From assembly GCA_039976075.1 (NCBI GenBank), contig JBDWFY010000001.1:682001-746000 (forward strand): a stretch of 64,000 nt of DNA. The letters run 5' to 3'. The DNA comes from JBDWFY01 sp039976075. Its GTDB lineage: Bacteria > Pseudomonadota > Alphaproteobacteria > Rhizobiales > Stappiaceae. The notes under the pieces were generated by a model that ran no database searches, had not been told where the DNA came from, and was given only the letters and a program-made list of their open reading frames with translations. This document shows, one piece after another, positions 45,442 through 54,167 of this stretch (within the stretch, counting starts at the first letter, position 1; each line of letters begins with the position of its first letter). A program made the position numbers and the translations under genes.

Positions 45442-46077
45442 TCAGGCGGAATCCTCAGGGTTTGCCGTTGATCGCGACTCGATCACTTTATCGATAAGAC
45501 CAAATTCGCAAGCTGCATCGGCTGTCATGAAGTTATCGCGCTCAAGCGCTTCTTCGATGGTCGACAACTCGTTGCCCGTATGTTTCACATAAATATCATT
45601 CAAGCGTCGTTTCAGGCTAAGTATTTCTTGCGCATGAAGGACGATGTCGGAAGCCTGCCCCCGGAACCCGCCCGAAGGCTGATGCACCATGATGCGGGAA
45701 TTCGGCAAAGCTGCGCGCATGTCCTTGTGACCTGCAGCGAGCAGCAGACTGCCCATGCTGGCAGCTTGACCGACACATAAGGTAGAAATTTCGGGCCTGA
45801 TAAACTGCATCGTATCGTAAATCGCCAGGCCGGCTGTCACCAGACCACCCGGGGAATTTATATAAAGAGCGATTTCCTTGGCAGGGTTTTCCGCTTCCAG
45901 ATAGAGCAATTGCGCACATACCAGGGTCGCCATGTGATCTTCGACGGGCCCGGTGATGAATATGATGCGCTCTTTCAGCAGTCTTGAAAAAATATCATAC
46001 GACCGCTCTCCGCGATTGGTCTGATCGACGACCATGGGAACGAGCGTGCTCATGTAAAAGTCTGCGGAATTCTGCAT
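45442..46077 (-). CDS. clpP: ATP-dependent Clp protease proteolytic subunit
   Basis: 211-residue serine peptidase. The catalytic Ser is in GQAASMGSLLLAAG, the His in PNSRIMVHQPSGG, and the Asp is expected in the C-terminal region near ERDNFM. The start VPMVVDQTNRGERSYDIFSRLLKERIIF is typical. It forms the degradation chamber with ClpX; it lies between tig and clpX. Confidence 0.97.
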   Translation of the reverse strand: MQNSADFYMSTLVPMVVDQTNRGERSYDIFSRLLKERIIFITGPVEDHMATLVCAQLLYLEAENPAKEIALYINSPGGLVTAGLAIYDTMQFIRPEISTLCVGQAASMGSLLLAAGHKDMRAALPNSRIMVHQPSGGFRGQASDIVLHAQEILSLKRRLNDIYVKHTGNELSTIEEALERDNFMTADAACEFGLIDKVIESRSTANPEDSA

Positions 46078-46193
46078 CTGGCATCCGTGTTTTGAAAAAC
46101 GTTAGAAACGGCTTCCTGCGGGGACACACGAACCGTCGGGATACTCGTACATAGGACAAACCAGCCCTGACGAAAAGACATAAACCGGCACTT

Positions 46194-46220
46194 AGCGGTT
46201 CTGCCCCCAACAGAACCGCT
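46194..46220. repeat. Perfect ten-base hairpin between tig and clpP
   Basis: AGCGGTTCTG (46194-46203) and CAGAACCGCT (46211-46220) form a perfect stem with loop CCCCCAA just past the tig stop. No T run follows on the minus strand, so it is not a classic terminator; it may stabilise or process a tig-clpP transcript. Confidence 0.6.
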
Positions 46221-46232
46221 CAAAGGTTACCT

Positions 46233-47591
46233 TCAGCTTTCGCCGTTTCCTTCTTCATCGTCTTCGGCAAGCAGCTCCTCTTTGGACACTGTCTTGTCTG
46301 TCACATCCGCCAATTCAAGCAGAAAGTCGATGACCTTGTCTTCAAAGATCGGCGCACGCAGACTGGCAACGGCATTTGGATTCTTCTGATAGAATTCAAA
46401 CACCTGCTGTTCCTGTCCGGGGAACTGACGCACACGCTCATAGAGCGCTTTCTGAACTTCGTCGTCGGAAACCTGGACATCGTTCTTCTCGCCAATTTCC
46501 GAAAGCACCAGGCCAAGACGAACGCGTCGTTTTGCTATCTTCTGATATTCAGCGCGCGCGTCTTCTTCTGAAGTGTCCTCATCTTCAAATGACTTGCTTT
46601 CGCGTTCCATATCTTGCTGGACCTGCTGCCAGATGCCGTCAAACTCTGTTTCCAGTAGTTTCTCGGGCAACTCGAAATCATACATTTCATCAAGTTGATC
46701 CAGCAACTGACGTTTCACTTTCTGGCGCGTCGCCGTCCCATATTGGCTCTCGACCTGACCACGAACGATTTCCTTGAGCTTGTCCAGGGATTCAAGACCA
46801 AGCTTCTCTGCAAACGCATCGTCCAGCGTGACTTCGCCCGGCGCAGCGACTTCCTTGACGGTCACGTCAAAGACGGCATCTTTTCCGGCGAGATGTTCGG
46901 CCTGATATTCATCGGGAAACTTCACATTAACCTGAAGTTCATCGCCGGATTTGGCTCCAAGCAACTGATCCTCAAATCCCGGGATAAATTGTCCCGAGCC
47001 AAGAACGAGCTGACCGTTTTCATCAGCACCGCCCTCAAACGCCTCACCGTCGATCTTGCCGACATAGGCCATTGTTATGCGATCACCGGTTTCCGAAGCG
47101 ACACCCTCCGCCCGTGCCTCAAAAGGCCGGTTACTCTCCGCGATCTTGGAAATCTGATCGTCGATCTCTGCTTCATCGGTTTCAACGATGGGGCGTTCAA
47201 CTTTCAGACCTTTGAAATCCTGCAGTTCGAATTCGGGAATAATCTCATATTTGATCAGGTACGAGAGATCTTCTTTACCATCCAGAACCTTTTCCGCCTG
47301 CTCATCCGGAAGGTCTATTTCCGGCTGTAGCGCGGGGCGCTCCTTGCGCTCATCAACAGCATTCTTGGTTGTCTCATTGATGAGATTGCCAAGAATTTCT
47401 GCCATCGCCTGGCGACCATAAAGGCGCTTCAGATGATTGAGCGGCACTTTGCCTGGGCGAAAACCGTTGATTTTGACCTTGGATTTCATATCGACGAGAT
47501 AATCATCCAGCCGGCCGCTCAGATCAGAGGCGGGAACAACCACCTTCAATTCGCGTTTTAGCCCTTCGGCCAGATTTTCAGTTACCTGCAT
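46233..47591 (-). CDS. tig: Trigger factor
   Basis: 452-residue ribosome-associated chaperone and prolyl isomerase. It begins MQVTENLAEGLKRELKVVVPASDLSGRLDDYL; the ribosome-binding signature GFRPGKVPLNHLKRLYG follows; the FKBP-type PPIase domain spans about 160-250 (GDRITMAYVGKIDGEAFEGG); the C-terminal chaperone arms are helical and acidic. ATG 47591 is chosen over 47624 because it gives the family N-terminus. Confidence 0.96.
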   Translation of the reverse strand: MQVTENLAEGLKRELKVVVPASDLSGRLDDYLVDMKSKVKINGFRPGKVPLNHLKRLYGRQAMAEILGNLINETTKNAVDERKERPALQPEIDLPDEQAEKVLDGKEDLSYLIKYEIIPEFELQDFKGLKVERPIVETDEAEIDDQISKIAESNRPFEARAEGVASETGDRITMAYVGKIDGEAFEGGADENGQLVLGSGQFIPGFEDQLLGAKSGDELQVNVKFPDEYQAEHLAGKDAVFDVTVKEVAAPGEVTLDDAFAEKLGLESLDKLKEIVRGQVESQYGTATRQKVKRQLLDQLDEMYDFELPEKLLETEFDGIWQQVQQDMERESKSFEDEDTSEEDARAEYQKIAKRRVRLGLVLSEIGEKNDVQVSDDEVQKALYERVRQFPGQEQQVFEFYQKNPNAVASLRAPIFEDKVIDFLLELADVTDKTVSKEELLAEDDEEGNGES

Positions 47592-47948
47592 GATGTTTTC
47601 TTCGTCCTCATTCTCGAACGTCAACGAGATTCATCGGGTATCGCCGAACGCGTCAAATTCTATCGGATTTTCGGGGCAGTCGGGCTCTACAACACCAGAC
47701 TAGACTGCCGCACGACACGATCCGCTGATCGAACGCACCCGTTGGATTGTTAAATTCGCAGCAACCAGATCCCTGATCAATCAGGTACCGGATCGCTTGA
47801 ATATCTTTGCAGCAGGCTGAAACATGTCCCAACCGGCATTCAGTCAGACTCCCAGGATGGAAACATCCGTGGGCTTCGATGACGGAAACCTGCCGCAAAG
47901 CGGTTAGAAACTCTTACATCACAGCTGTGTCGCAAGAGAGTAATTCAG
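47592..47948. other. Leader region between tig and tRNA-Leu
   Basis: No supportable gene. An 81-codon Cys-rich minus frame (47653-47898) has no recognisable domain. The tig promoter should lie here, but no clear boxes were found. Confidence 0.45.
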
Positions 47949-48032
47949 TGGTGCGGCTGGAGGGACTCGAACCCACACGTCAAAGACACTGGTACCTAAA
48001 ACCAGCGCGTCTACCAGTTCCGCCACAGCCGC
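47949..48032 (-). tRNA. tRNA-Leu (TAG)
   Basis: Minus-strand class II tRNA with acceptor GCGGCTG, D-arm GGCGGAACTGGTAGACGC, anticodon stem CTGGT/ACCAG with loop TTTAGGT (anticodon TAG, Leu), a variable arm, T-arm with GGGTTCGAGTCC, and encoded CCA at 47951-47949. Confidence 0.96.
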
Positions 48033-48305
48033 AAGCGTGGAGGTCTCCTAAGACTAAACGATATAGGTGTCAAGCAGCCATCAACTGCCAGAATTTCATT
48101 AAACCCTTTTCCGGCTGAGAAAGTGGTGTATCCGGTCAAATATTCCAAGTAAATCCGGAACTCGTGCGGGCATTTCTTCTCTCAGGCAGCAGGCTACCGG
48201 ACTCCTTGCCTGCGTTGACAAAACCCTGACCCTTTCGCTGCTTCGTCAGGCCTTGGCGCCGACCGGACTGGCGGACCACGGTCGGCTCTTGATCCGACAC
48301 CAGAG

Positions 48306-49814
48306 TTACTGAAATTTGTTTTGGAAATCGGTAACCAGGTCTTTGATGACGTGGCGCAGATTTGGCGAGAGATCTTCACTGACAAGTCCCGGACCAACCC
48401 GCTGGGCAGCAGCGCCGTGCATCCAGACTCCCATGCAAGCGGCGTCAAAAGCCGGAACCGATTGCGCCATCATCCCGCAAATTATTCCGCTAAGCACATC
48501 ACCGGACCCGGCTGTGGCAAGCCATGGAGGGGCATTGTCGTTTATGGCAGCACGTCCGTCCGGCGATGCTATGACCGTGTCTGCACCCTTCAGCACGATA
48601 ATGGCCCCCGACAGTTGCGCCGCCATCCTGGCGCGATCCAGCTTGCACCGGGTTGCATCAATCTTCAAAAACAGACGACTGAACTCGCCCTCGTGAGGCG
48701 TCAACACCGTGTCACCGGAGGATCCACTTTTGATCATTTCAAACAGATCAGTCCCATGATCTGCAAAACTCGTCAGCGCGTCCGCATCGAGTATGACGGC
48801 ACGCGCGCTGCCCTGAATACAAGACACATAGTCTCGCGTTTTTTCTCCGATCCCAAAACCCGGACCAAGCGCAACTGCGTTGAACCGCTTGTCCGATAAA
48901 AGCTCCTTTGCTGCCGGAACATCACGTACCGATTTCAGCATAACGGACGTCAAGTGAGTAGCATTTACCGTTATTGCGGCCGGTGGTGAAGCTAATGTTA
49001 CCAGACCAGCGCCGCTGCGCAGGGCTGCCCCGGCACACAGGCGTGCTGCGCCCGTGGACACAATCGGACCCGAAAAAACAACGGCATGTCCCCGATCATA
49101 TTTGTGTCCGCCTTCTCCGGGAACAGGAAACCGGCGTTCCCACAACCGTGCTCCGTTTTTGAAGGTCGCCGGGCGAATTTCGTCAAGAACTCCAGTCTGA
49201 ATACCAATATCAACGACCTTGACCGGACCGCAAAGTTCCCGGCCGGGAAACAAGAGATGACCAGGCTTCCGCCTAAAGAACGTAACCGTGGCACTGGCCT
49301 GAAACGCGGCGCCCTGGACCTGACCTGTGGCGCCATTGACACCACTGGGCAAATCCACGGCAATCAACGGTTTTTTACTGGCATTGGTTTTTTCTATGAT
49401 CTCAGCAACGACGCCCTGGATATCCCGTATCAGCCCGGCGCCGAAAAGCGCGTCCACAACGACGTCGGCATCGTCTATGAGATCGGAATTCAAGGGGACT
49501 ATCGGGATGTTACGACCTTCCAGGTCGGCAAATGCCTTTTGCGCATCGCCTTTGAGGGCACCGGGTTCACCCAGCAAGGCGATCCTCAGACGGTATCCCC
49601 GCTGATGCAGCAGCCGTGCGGCGACAAACCCGTCTCCCCCATTGTTTCCCGGACCGGCGAGAACAAGAATTCTGTTATCTGGCGAAAACAGGTTCGCGAG
49701 CAGATCTGCAACGCCCTGCCCTGCAACTTCCATCAAGTCGTAGCCGGTTGTTCCAGCGTCAATTGTCAGCTGGTCTGCCTTGGCCATTTCCTCTGGTGTC
49801 AGCAATTCGATCAT
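48306..49814 (-). CDS. nnrD: Bifunctional NAD(P)HX epimerase/dehydratase
   Basis: 502-residue fusion that repairs hydrated NADH and NADPH. The N-terminal YjeF_N-type epimerase (LVLAGPGNNGGDGFVAARLL, DLPSGVNGATG) is followed by an ADP-dependent dehydratase of the ribokinase-like fold (GHKYDRGHAVVFSG, TPHEGEFSRLF, LATAGSGDVLSGIICGMMA). The frame can be extended to TTG 49826, but ATG 49814 (MIELLTPEEMAKAD) is the normal start. It is divergent from glnB, a conserved Hyphomicrobiales arrangement. Confidence 0.95.
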   Translation of the reverse strand: MIELLTPEEMAKADQLTIDAGTTGYDLMEVAGQGVADLLANLFSPDNRILVLAGPGNNGGDGFVAARLLHQRGYRLRIALLGEPGALKGDAQKAFADLEGRNIPIVPLNSDLIDDADVVVDALFGAGLIRDIQGVVAEIIEKTNASKKPLIAVDLPSGVNGATGQVQGAAFQASATVTFFRRKPGHLLFPGRELCGPVKVVDIGIQTGVLDEIRPATFKNGARLWERRFPVPGEGGHKYDRGHAVVFSGPIVSTGAARLCAGAALRSGAGLVTLASPPAAITVNATHLTSVMLKSVRDVPAAKELLSDKRFNAVALGPGFGIGEKTRDYVSCIQGSARAVILDADALTSFADHGTDLFEMIKSGSSGDTVLTPHEGEFSRLFLKIDATRCKLDRARMAAQLSGAIIVLKGADTVIASPDGRAAINDNAPPWLATAGSGDVLSGIICGMMAQSVPAFDAACMGVWMHGAAAQRVGPGLVSEDLSPNLRHVIKDLVTDFQNKFQ

Positions 49815-50192
49815 TGACCGAACCAAACGCTTTCTATGGCAGTTGCCATCGTTAGAGATTTCGACAGGCCGAGCCTTGAAATGTCACAAGTTCTGCAAGC
49901 ACGACCGTCGACGTCCGCTGGAGACCTCAACAAATCACGACAAGAGCAATTTAAAAAGAGAATTTCGGATGCCATCACATCCCCTCGCAAAAAATGCTCA
50001 TTTTTTTATCAAATGCCTATTTTTCAGGCTACAACTAGCGTAAATGGATATCTGTTTTGTAGTTTGCATCAATTAAAGTGCCCGTTTTTCGGGCGAATTT
50101 AGACCACAGGAGAAATTGGCACGATACGTGCTAAATTGGTCAGCAAAAGACAACAATAGGTTTCTTGACCAACAGGCGGAGAGTCCCAAGCA
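49815..50192. other. Divergent nnrD/glnB regulatory region
   Basis: 378 bases with no gene, AT-rich toward glnB. It contains the sigma-54-type promoter at 50116-50132 and, about 50 bases upstream of it (from 50065), a half-conserved TGCA...GTGC motif that could be an NtrC site, though only one arm is good. Confidence 0.55.
50116..50132 (+). promoter_or_regulatory. Sigma-54 (RpoN) promoter of glnBA
   Basis: TTGGCACG, four bases, then GTGCT: it matches the consensus YTGGCACG-R-N3-TTGCW at every defined position except one (G for T at the start of the -12 element). The predicted start site is near 50143, about 50 bases before glnB. This fits NtrC-activated transcription of glnB-glnA under nitrogen limitation, as known in rhizobia. 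Confidence 0.82.
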
Positions 50193-50531
50193 ATGAAAAA
50201 GATCGAGGCGATCATCAAGCCCTTCAAGTTGGACGAGGTGAAAGAAGCGCTTCAGGAAGTCGGTTTGCAGGGCATTACCGTAACCGAGGCGAAAGGTTTT
50301 GGTCGGCAAAAAGGACATACCGAGCTGTATCGCGGTGCAGAATATGTCGTTGATTTCCTGCCGAAAGTAAAAGTTGAAATTGTCCTGACGGACGGGCTCG
50401 TCGAAAATGCAGTCGAAGCCATCCGCAATGCCGCCCAGACCGGGCGGATTGGTGACGGCAAAATTTTTGTTTCCAATATTGAAGAAGCGGTTCGCATCCG
50501 TACCGGTGAAACCGGAGAAGAAGCAATCTAA
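50193..50531 (+). CDS. glnB: Nitrogen regulatory protein PII
   Basis: 112-residue PII signal protein that senses 2-oxoglutarate and glutamine status. MKKIEAIIKPFKLDEVKEAL is the family start; the T-loop carries the uridylylation site Tyr51 (GAEYVVDFLPK), and the C-terminal signature TGRIGDGKIFV is present. 108 bases upstream of glnA and probably co-transcribed with it from the sigma-54 promoter. Confidence 0.98.
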   Translation: MKKIEAIIKPFKLDEVKEALQEVGLQGITVTEAKGFGRQKGHTELYRGAEYVVDFLPKVKVEIVLTDGLVENAVEAIRNAAQTGRIGDGKIFVSNIEEAVRIRTGETGEEAI

Positions 50532-50638
50532 ATCTCCTGTTCCGCGTTTGTTAGTTCCATGCCTCTCGGCTGGATTATATGCGGACAGGCTCTCCATACA
50601 ACACTCTCAACAACAATTGTAAGTAAGGGAAGGTCTCC

Positions 50639-52048
50639 ATGACAACGGCATCGGACATCTTGAAAACGATCAAAGAAAAGGACGTAAAGTTCGTTGATCT
50701 GCGTTTTTCCGATCCACGGGGCAAGCTGCAGCACGTCACCATGGATGTTTCATGTGTTGATGACGACATGTTCGCCGATGGCGTCATGTTCGACGGATCA
50801 TCAATTGCCGGGTGGAAGGCAATCAACGAGTCAGACATGACGTTGATGCCGGATCCGGAAACAGCACATATGGATCCGTTCTTCGCACAGTCCACCATGT
50901 CCATTTTCTGCGACATTCTGGAACCCTCCACGGGTGAAGCCTATAACCGCGATCCACGTATGACCGCGAAAAAGGCCGAAGCCTATGTCAAGGCTTCCGG
51001 CGTGGGCGATTCTGTATTCTTCGGACCGGAACCGGAATTCTTCGTCTTTGACGACGTTCGTTTCACTTCCGATCCCTATGACACCGGTTTCAAACTGGAC
51101 TGTCACGAGCTCCCGACCAACATGGGAACAGAGTACGAAACCGGGAACCTGGGCCACCGTCCACGAACCAAAGGCGGCTATTTCCCTGTACCACCGGTCG
51201 ATAGCGGTCAGGATTATCGCTCCGAGATGCTCTCAGTGCTCACTGAAATGGGTGTCGAAGTTGAAAAGCATCACCACGAAGTGGGAGCCGCGCAGCATGA
51301 ACTGGGTATCAAGTTCGCGCCTCTGACGAAAAGTGCGGATAATGTGCAGCTATACAAATATGGCGTTCATCAGGTCGCCCACGCATACGGCAAATCAGCG
51401 ACTTTCATGCCCAAGCCGATTTTCGGTGACAACGGCACCGGCATGCATTGCCATCAGTCCATCTGGAAAGAGGGCAACCCGATCTTTGCCGGTAATCAGT
51501 ACGCGGACCTGTCGGAAGAATGCCTCTATTACATTGGCGGAATCCTGAAGCATGCAAAAGCACTGAATGCGTTCACCAACCCGTCAACAAACGCCTACAA
51601 GCGTCTCGTTCCCGGATACGAAGCACCTGTGCTACTGGCCTATTCGGCGCGTAACCGCTCAGCATCCTGCCGTATTCCTTACAGCGCGTCACCGAAAGGC
51701 AAACGCGTTGAGATCCGGTTCCCAGATCCGTCAGCAAACCCCTATTTGGCATTTGCAGCCATGCTGATGGCAGGCCTTGACGGGATCAAGAACAAGATCC
51801 ATCCGGGGGAAGCCATGGACAAGGATCTTTACGACCTACCGCCTGAAGAGCTGAAAGAAATTCCAACCGTTTGCAGCTCACTCCGAGAAGCCCTTGAGTG
51901 CGTTGACGGCGACCGCGAATTCCTTAAGGCAGGCGGTGTATTCGACGATGATCAGATCGATGCCTACATTGAACTGAAAATGGATGAAGTCGAGCGTTTC
52001 GAAATGACCCCGCATCCGGTGGAATTCGACCTCTACTATTCCTGCTAG
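50639..52048 (+). CDS. glnA: Glutamine synthetase type I
   Basis: 469-residue GSI, the same length as the E. coli enzyme, making glutamine from glutamate, ammonia and ATP. Signatures: MFDGSSIAGWKAINESDM, the ATP-binding NGTGMHCHQSIWKEG region, and the adenylylation site Tyr in KDLYDLPPEE, so it should be of the GlnE-regulated beta type. It is followed by a hairpin and a strong terminator. Confidence 0.98.
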   Translation: MTTASDILKTIKEKDVKFVDLRFSDPRGKLQHVTMDVSCVDDDMFADGVMFDGSSIAGWKAINESDMTLMPDPETAHMDPFFAQSTMSIFCDILEPSTGEAYNRDPRMTAKKAEAYVKASGVGDSVFFGPEPEFFVFDDVRFTSDPYDTGFKLDCHELPTNMGTEYETGNLGHRPRTKGGYFPVPPVDSGQDYRSEMLSVLTEMGVEVEKHHHEVGAAQHELGIKFAPLTKSADNVQLYKYGVHQVAHAYGKSATFMPKPIFGDNGTGMHCHQSIWKEGNPIFAGNQYADLSEECLYYIGGILKHAKALNAFTNPSTNAYKRLVPGYEAPVLLAYSARNRSASCRIPYSASPKGKRVEIRFPDPSANPYLAFAAMLMAGLDGIKNKIHPGEAMDKDLYDLPPEELKEIPTVCSSLREALECVDGDREFLKAGGVFDDDQIDAYIELKMDEVERFEMTPHPVEFDLYYSC

Positions 52049-52054
52049 CATCAA

Positions 52055-52088
52055 GTGTCTGCCGAGGTATGTTGACTTCGGCAGACAC
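52055..52088 (+). repeat. Hairpin directly after glnA
   Basis: GTGTCTGCCGAG (52055-52066) pairs with CTTCGGCAGACAC (52076-52088) with one bulge. No T run follows; the terminator proper lies 28 bases on. It may block 3' exonuclease attack on the glnBA transcript. Confidence 0.65.
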
Positions 52089-52115
52089 CTGAGATCAGCG
52101 GGTATATCCCTCTGA

Positions 52116-52146
52116 AACGGACGCCTTGGCGTCCGTTTTTTCTTTT
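52116..52146 (+). terminator. Rho-independent terminator of glnBA
   Basis: ACGGACGCC pairs with GGCGTCCGT around a tiny TT loop and is followed by TTTTTTCTTTTT, about 70 bases past the glnA stop. Confidence 0.93.
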
Positions 52147-52337
52147 TCATGAATACTTACAAAGTGGCAGGACCGGATCGCGGGAGATGTTCTCGCGGTA
52201 TCTTTTCCCGGATACTGGTTTCCTTCGTTTGGCGCTCCATGATGCTGAGTTGTTTTTTTCTTCAGTAAAATAAATTCTAATATTTGACACTCATATGAAT
52301 AGCCTCCACACTACCTTTTCCAAAGGAGGTTATGAAT

Positions 52338-52364
52338 ATGACGCCGCCTGATAAGTATCAATAA
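52338..52364 (+). CDS. Possible eight-residue leader peptide
   Basis: AAAGGAGG at 52322-52329 stands eight bases before ATG 52338, which encodes MTPPDKYQ and stops at TAA. A TTGACA box lies at 52284-52289, though no good -10 follows. The strength of the ribosome binding site for so short a frame suggests a leader peptide or a fortuitous match; no target gene is directly downstream. Confidence 0.25.
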   Translation: MTPPDKYQ

Positions 52365-52479
52365 TTGTGAATGTTACCGTTTGGCATTCGCACACCTGAA
52401 TTACTATAAATTTACATCGACAAAAAATGTCATTGACGCGGGAGTATTGCGCGAACTGCTGTTTGTATTTGAGTATGTT

Positions 52480-52656
52480 TAATCGCCCGCCTATGATCGG
52501 GTAATTGCAGGACGCACCGTTTACCAGCGGCATTTTTGTCGAACTAGATGTCTTAGAGACAGTGTCCCATTATGAGCCGAGGATAAATTCCGGCTCCGTG
52601 TTGAGCAACGGGACAAAGAAAGGGCTTCGCAGTAAACGTGCGGAGCCCTTGTTTTT
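52480..52656 (+). ncRNA. Candidate structured small RNA ending in a Rho-independent terminator
   Basis: Several nested stems occur in a row: CCCG/CGGG near 52486-52501; an outer TGTCCC/GGGACA (about 52563-52614) enclosing GAGCCG/CGGCTC (52574-52596); and AGGGCTTCGCA/TGCGGAGCCCT (52621-52649, one G-T pair) followed by TTGTTTTTG. The terminator is about 220 bases before tyrS and has no protein gene before it, so it ends some non-coding transcript. The 5' end is uncertain; only weak promoter-like boxes are seen. It could alternatively be an attenuated leader. Confidence 0.5.
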
Positions 52657-52879
52657 GTTCACCACCGCCAACCTGCACTCCACCTCATGAAAGCGCGATG
52701 AAAGGTTGCTCACCTGATTTTCAGATTTACGATGATTTTTTTTTGAAAACAGGCTATAGAGCGCCGCGCTCCCAAGAGCTTCAAATATCAAAAAAGCTCG
52801 ACTATCAGACACTGCTGCCGCATCAGGGTTGATGGCAGGTAGGACCGATATTCTTCTGAATGTAAGGCAATTATCCACA

Positions 52880-54133
52880 ATGACCGCGTTTAAATCAGAC
52901 TTCCTCCGTATCCTTTCAGAGCGCGGCTTCATTCATCAGATTTCGGATACAGAGGGATTGGACAAGCTGCTCTCCAGCCAGTCTATTTCCGCTTACATCG
53001 GCTTTGACTGTACTGCGCCGAGCCTTCACGTCGGCTCGCTTGTGCAAATCATGATGCTCTACTGGTTACAGCAGACAGGCCACCGGCCGGTGGTCCTGAT
53101 GGGTGGCGGCACAACGCGTGTAGGCGATCCATCCGGTAAAGACGAAAGCCGTCAGTTGCTCACCGAAGGCCTGATCGACGCAAACAAGCAAGGTATCCGC
53201 AAGATATTCGACAGATTCCTGAGTTTTGGTGAGACGCCTCCCGACGCAATCATGGAAGACAACGCCAACTGGCTTATGTCATTGAGATATGTCGACTTTT
53301 TGCGCGATGTAGGTCGGCATTTTTCAGTCAATCAAATGATCCAACGCGACTCTGTCAAACTGCGCCTGGACCGGGAGCAGCACCTTTCACTGCTTGAGTT
53401 CAATTACATGGTGCTTCAAGCCTATGACTACGCAGAGCTGTATAGTCGGCACGGTGTCAGACTACAAATGGGCGGATCGGACCAATGGGGAAACATCGTT
53501 TCCGGAATTGATCTGGGGCGGAGGCTCAACGAGATCGAACTGTTCGCCTTGACGACGCCTTTGTTGACCACTTCATCCGGTGCAAAAATGGGCAAGACAG
53601 CTGCTGGTGCGGTCTGGCTCAATGCCGAACAGCTCTCCCCCTATGACTATTGGCAGTATTGGCGCAATACTGAAGATGCCGATGTCGGTCGTTTCCTCAA
53701 ACTATTCACGACCTTACCGCTTGAAGAAATAAGTCGACTGGAAGCGCTCGAGGGAGCCGAGATTAACGACGCCAAAAAGGTTCTGGCAACCGAAGCCACC
53801 CGAATGGCACACGGAGCCGAAGCCGCTGAGAATGCAGAAAAAACATCGCGGCTCGCCTTCGAAGAAGGAAGTCTTGCTGCTGATCTTCCGTCCCACGAAA
53901 TCGATAGAAGTACACTGGCGGACGGACTGGGTCTTTTGAATGCTTTCGTTCTGTCTGGCCTGTGCTCCTCTAACGGCGAAGCGCGCCGGAATGTGAAGGG
54001 CGGCGCGATCCGGATCAACGACAAACAGGAACCGAATGAAAAACGTGTGCTTGGACTGGATGACCTCACCGGTGATGACGTGATCAAGTTGTCGCTTGGG
54101 AAAAAGAAACACGTTCTTCTCAAGCCACGCTGA
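52880..54133 (+). CDS. tyrS: Tyrosyl-tRNA synthetase
   Basis: 417-residue class I aminoacyl-tRNA synthetase. The HIGH-type motif is PSLHVGSL, the KMSKS-type motif GAKMGKT, and Tyr recognition includes GFDCTAPS and QMGGSDQWGNI. A C-terminal S4 RNA-binding domain ends the protein (GGAIRINDKQEPNEKRVL). ATG 52880 gives the family N-terminus (MTAFKSDFLRILSERGFIHQ); the frame is open back to 52829. Confidence 0.97.
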   Translation: MTAFKSDFLRILSERGFIHQISDTEGLDKLLSSQSISAYIGFDCTAPSLHVGSLVQIMMLYWLQQTGHRPVVLMGGGTTRVGDPSGKDESRQLLTEGLIDANKQGIRKIFDRFLSFGETPPDAIMEDNANWLMSLRYVDFLRDVGRHFSVNQMIQRDSVKLRLDREQHLSLLEFNYMVLQAYDYAELYSRHGVRLQMGGSDQWGNIVSGIDLGRRLNEIELFALTTPLLTTSSGAKMGKTAAGAVWLNAEQLSPYDYWQYWRNTEDADVGRFLKLFTTLPLEEISRLEALEGAEINDAKKVLATEATRMAHGAEAAENAEKTSRLAFEEGSLAADLPSHEIDRSTLADGLGLLNAFVLSGLCSSNGEARRNVKGGAIRINDKQEPNEKRVLGLDDLTGDDVIKLSLGKKKHVLLKPR

Positions 54134-54167
54134 CGGCCCCACACTTTCTCGCCACTCTCGGGTCACC

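Larger units (their letters stand above)
52147..52879. other. Long AT-rich gap between glnA and tyrS
   Basis: About 730 bases without a normal gene. It holds a tiny frame behind a perfect Shine-Dalgarno sequence (52338), a structured segment ending in a terminator (about 52480-52656), and the presumed tyrS promoter region. Minus-strand frame 52570-52932 is rejected because it overlaps tyrS and has no domain. Confidence 0.6.

Noticed and set aside
47653..47898. 81-residue Cys-rich minus frame upstream of tig
   Set aside because: No family resemblance and no start signals; lies in the tig leader region.
52570..52932. 120-residue minus frame
   Set aside because: Overlaps the tyrS start and the structured RNA candidate; no domain.
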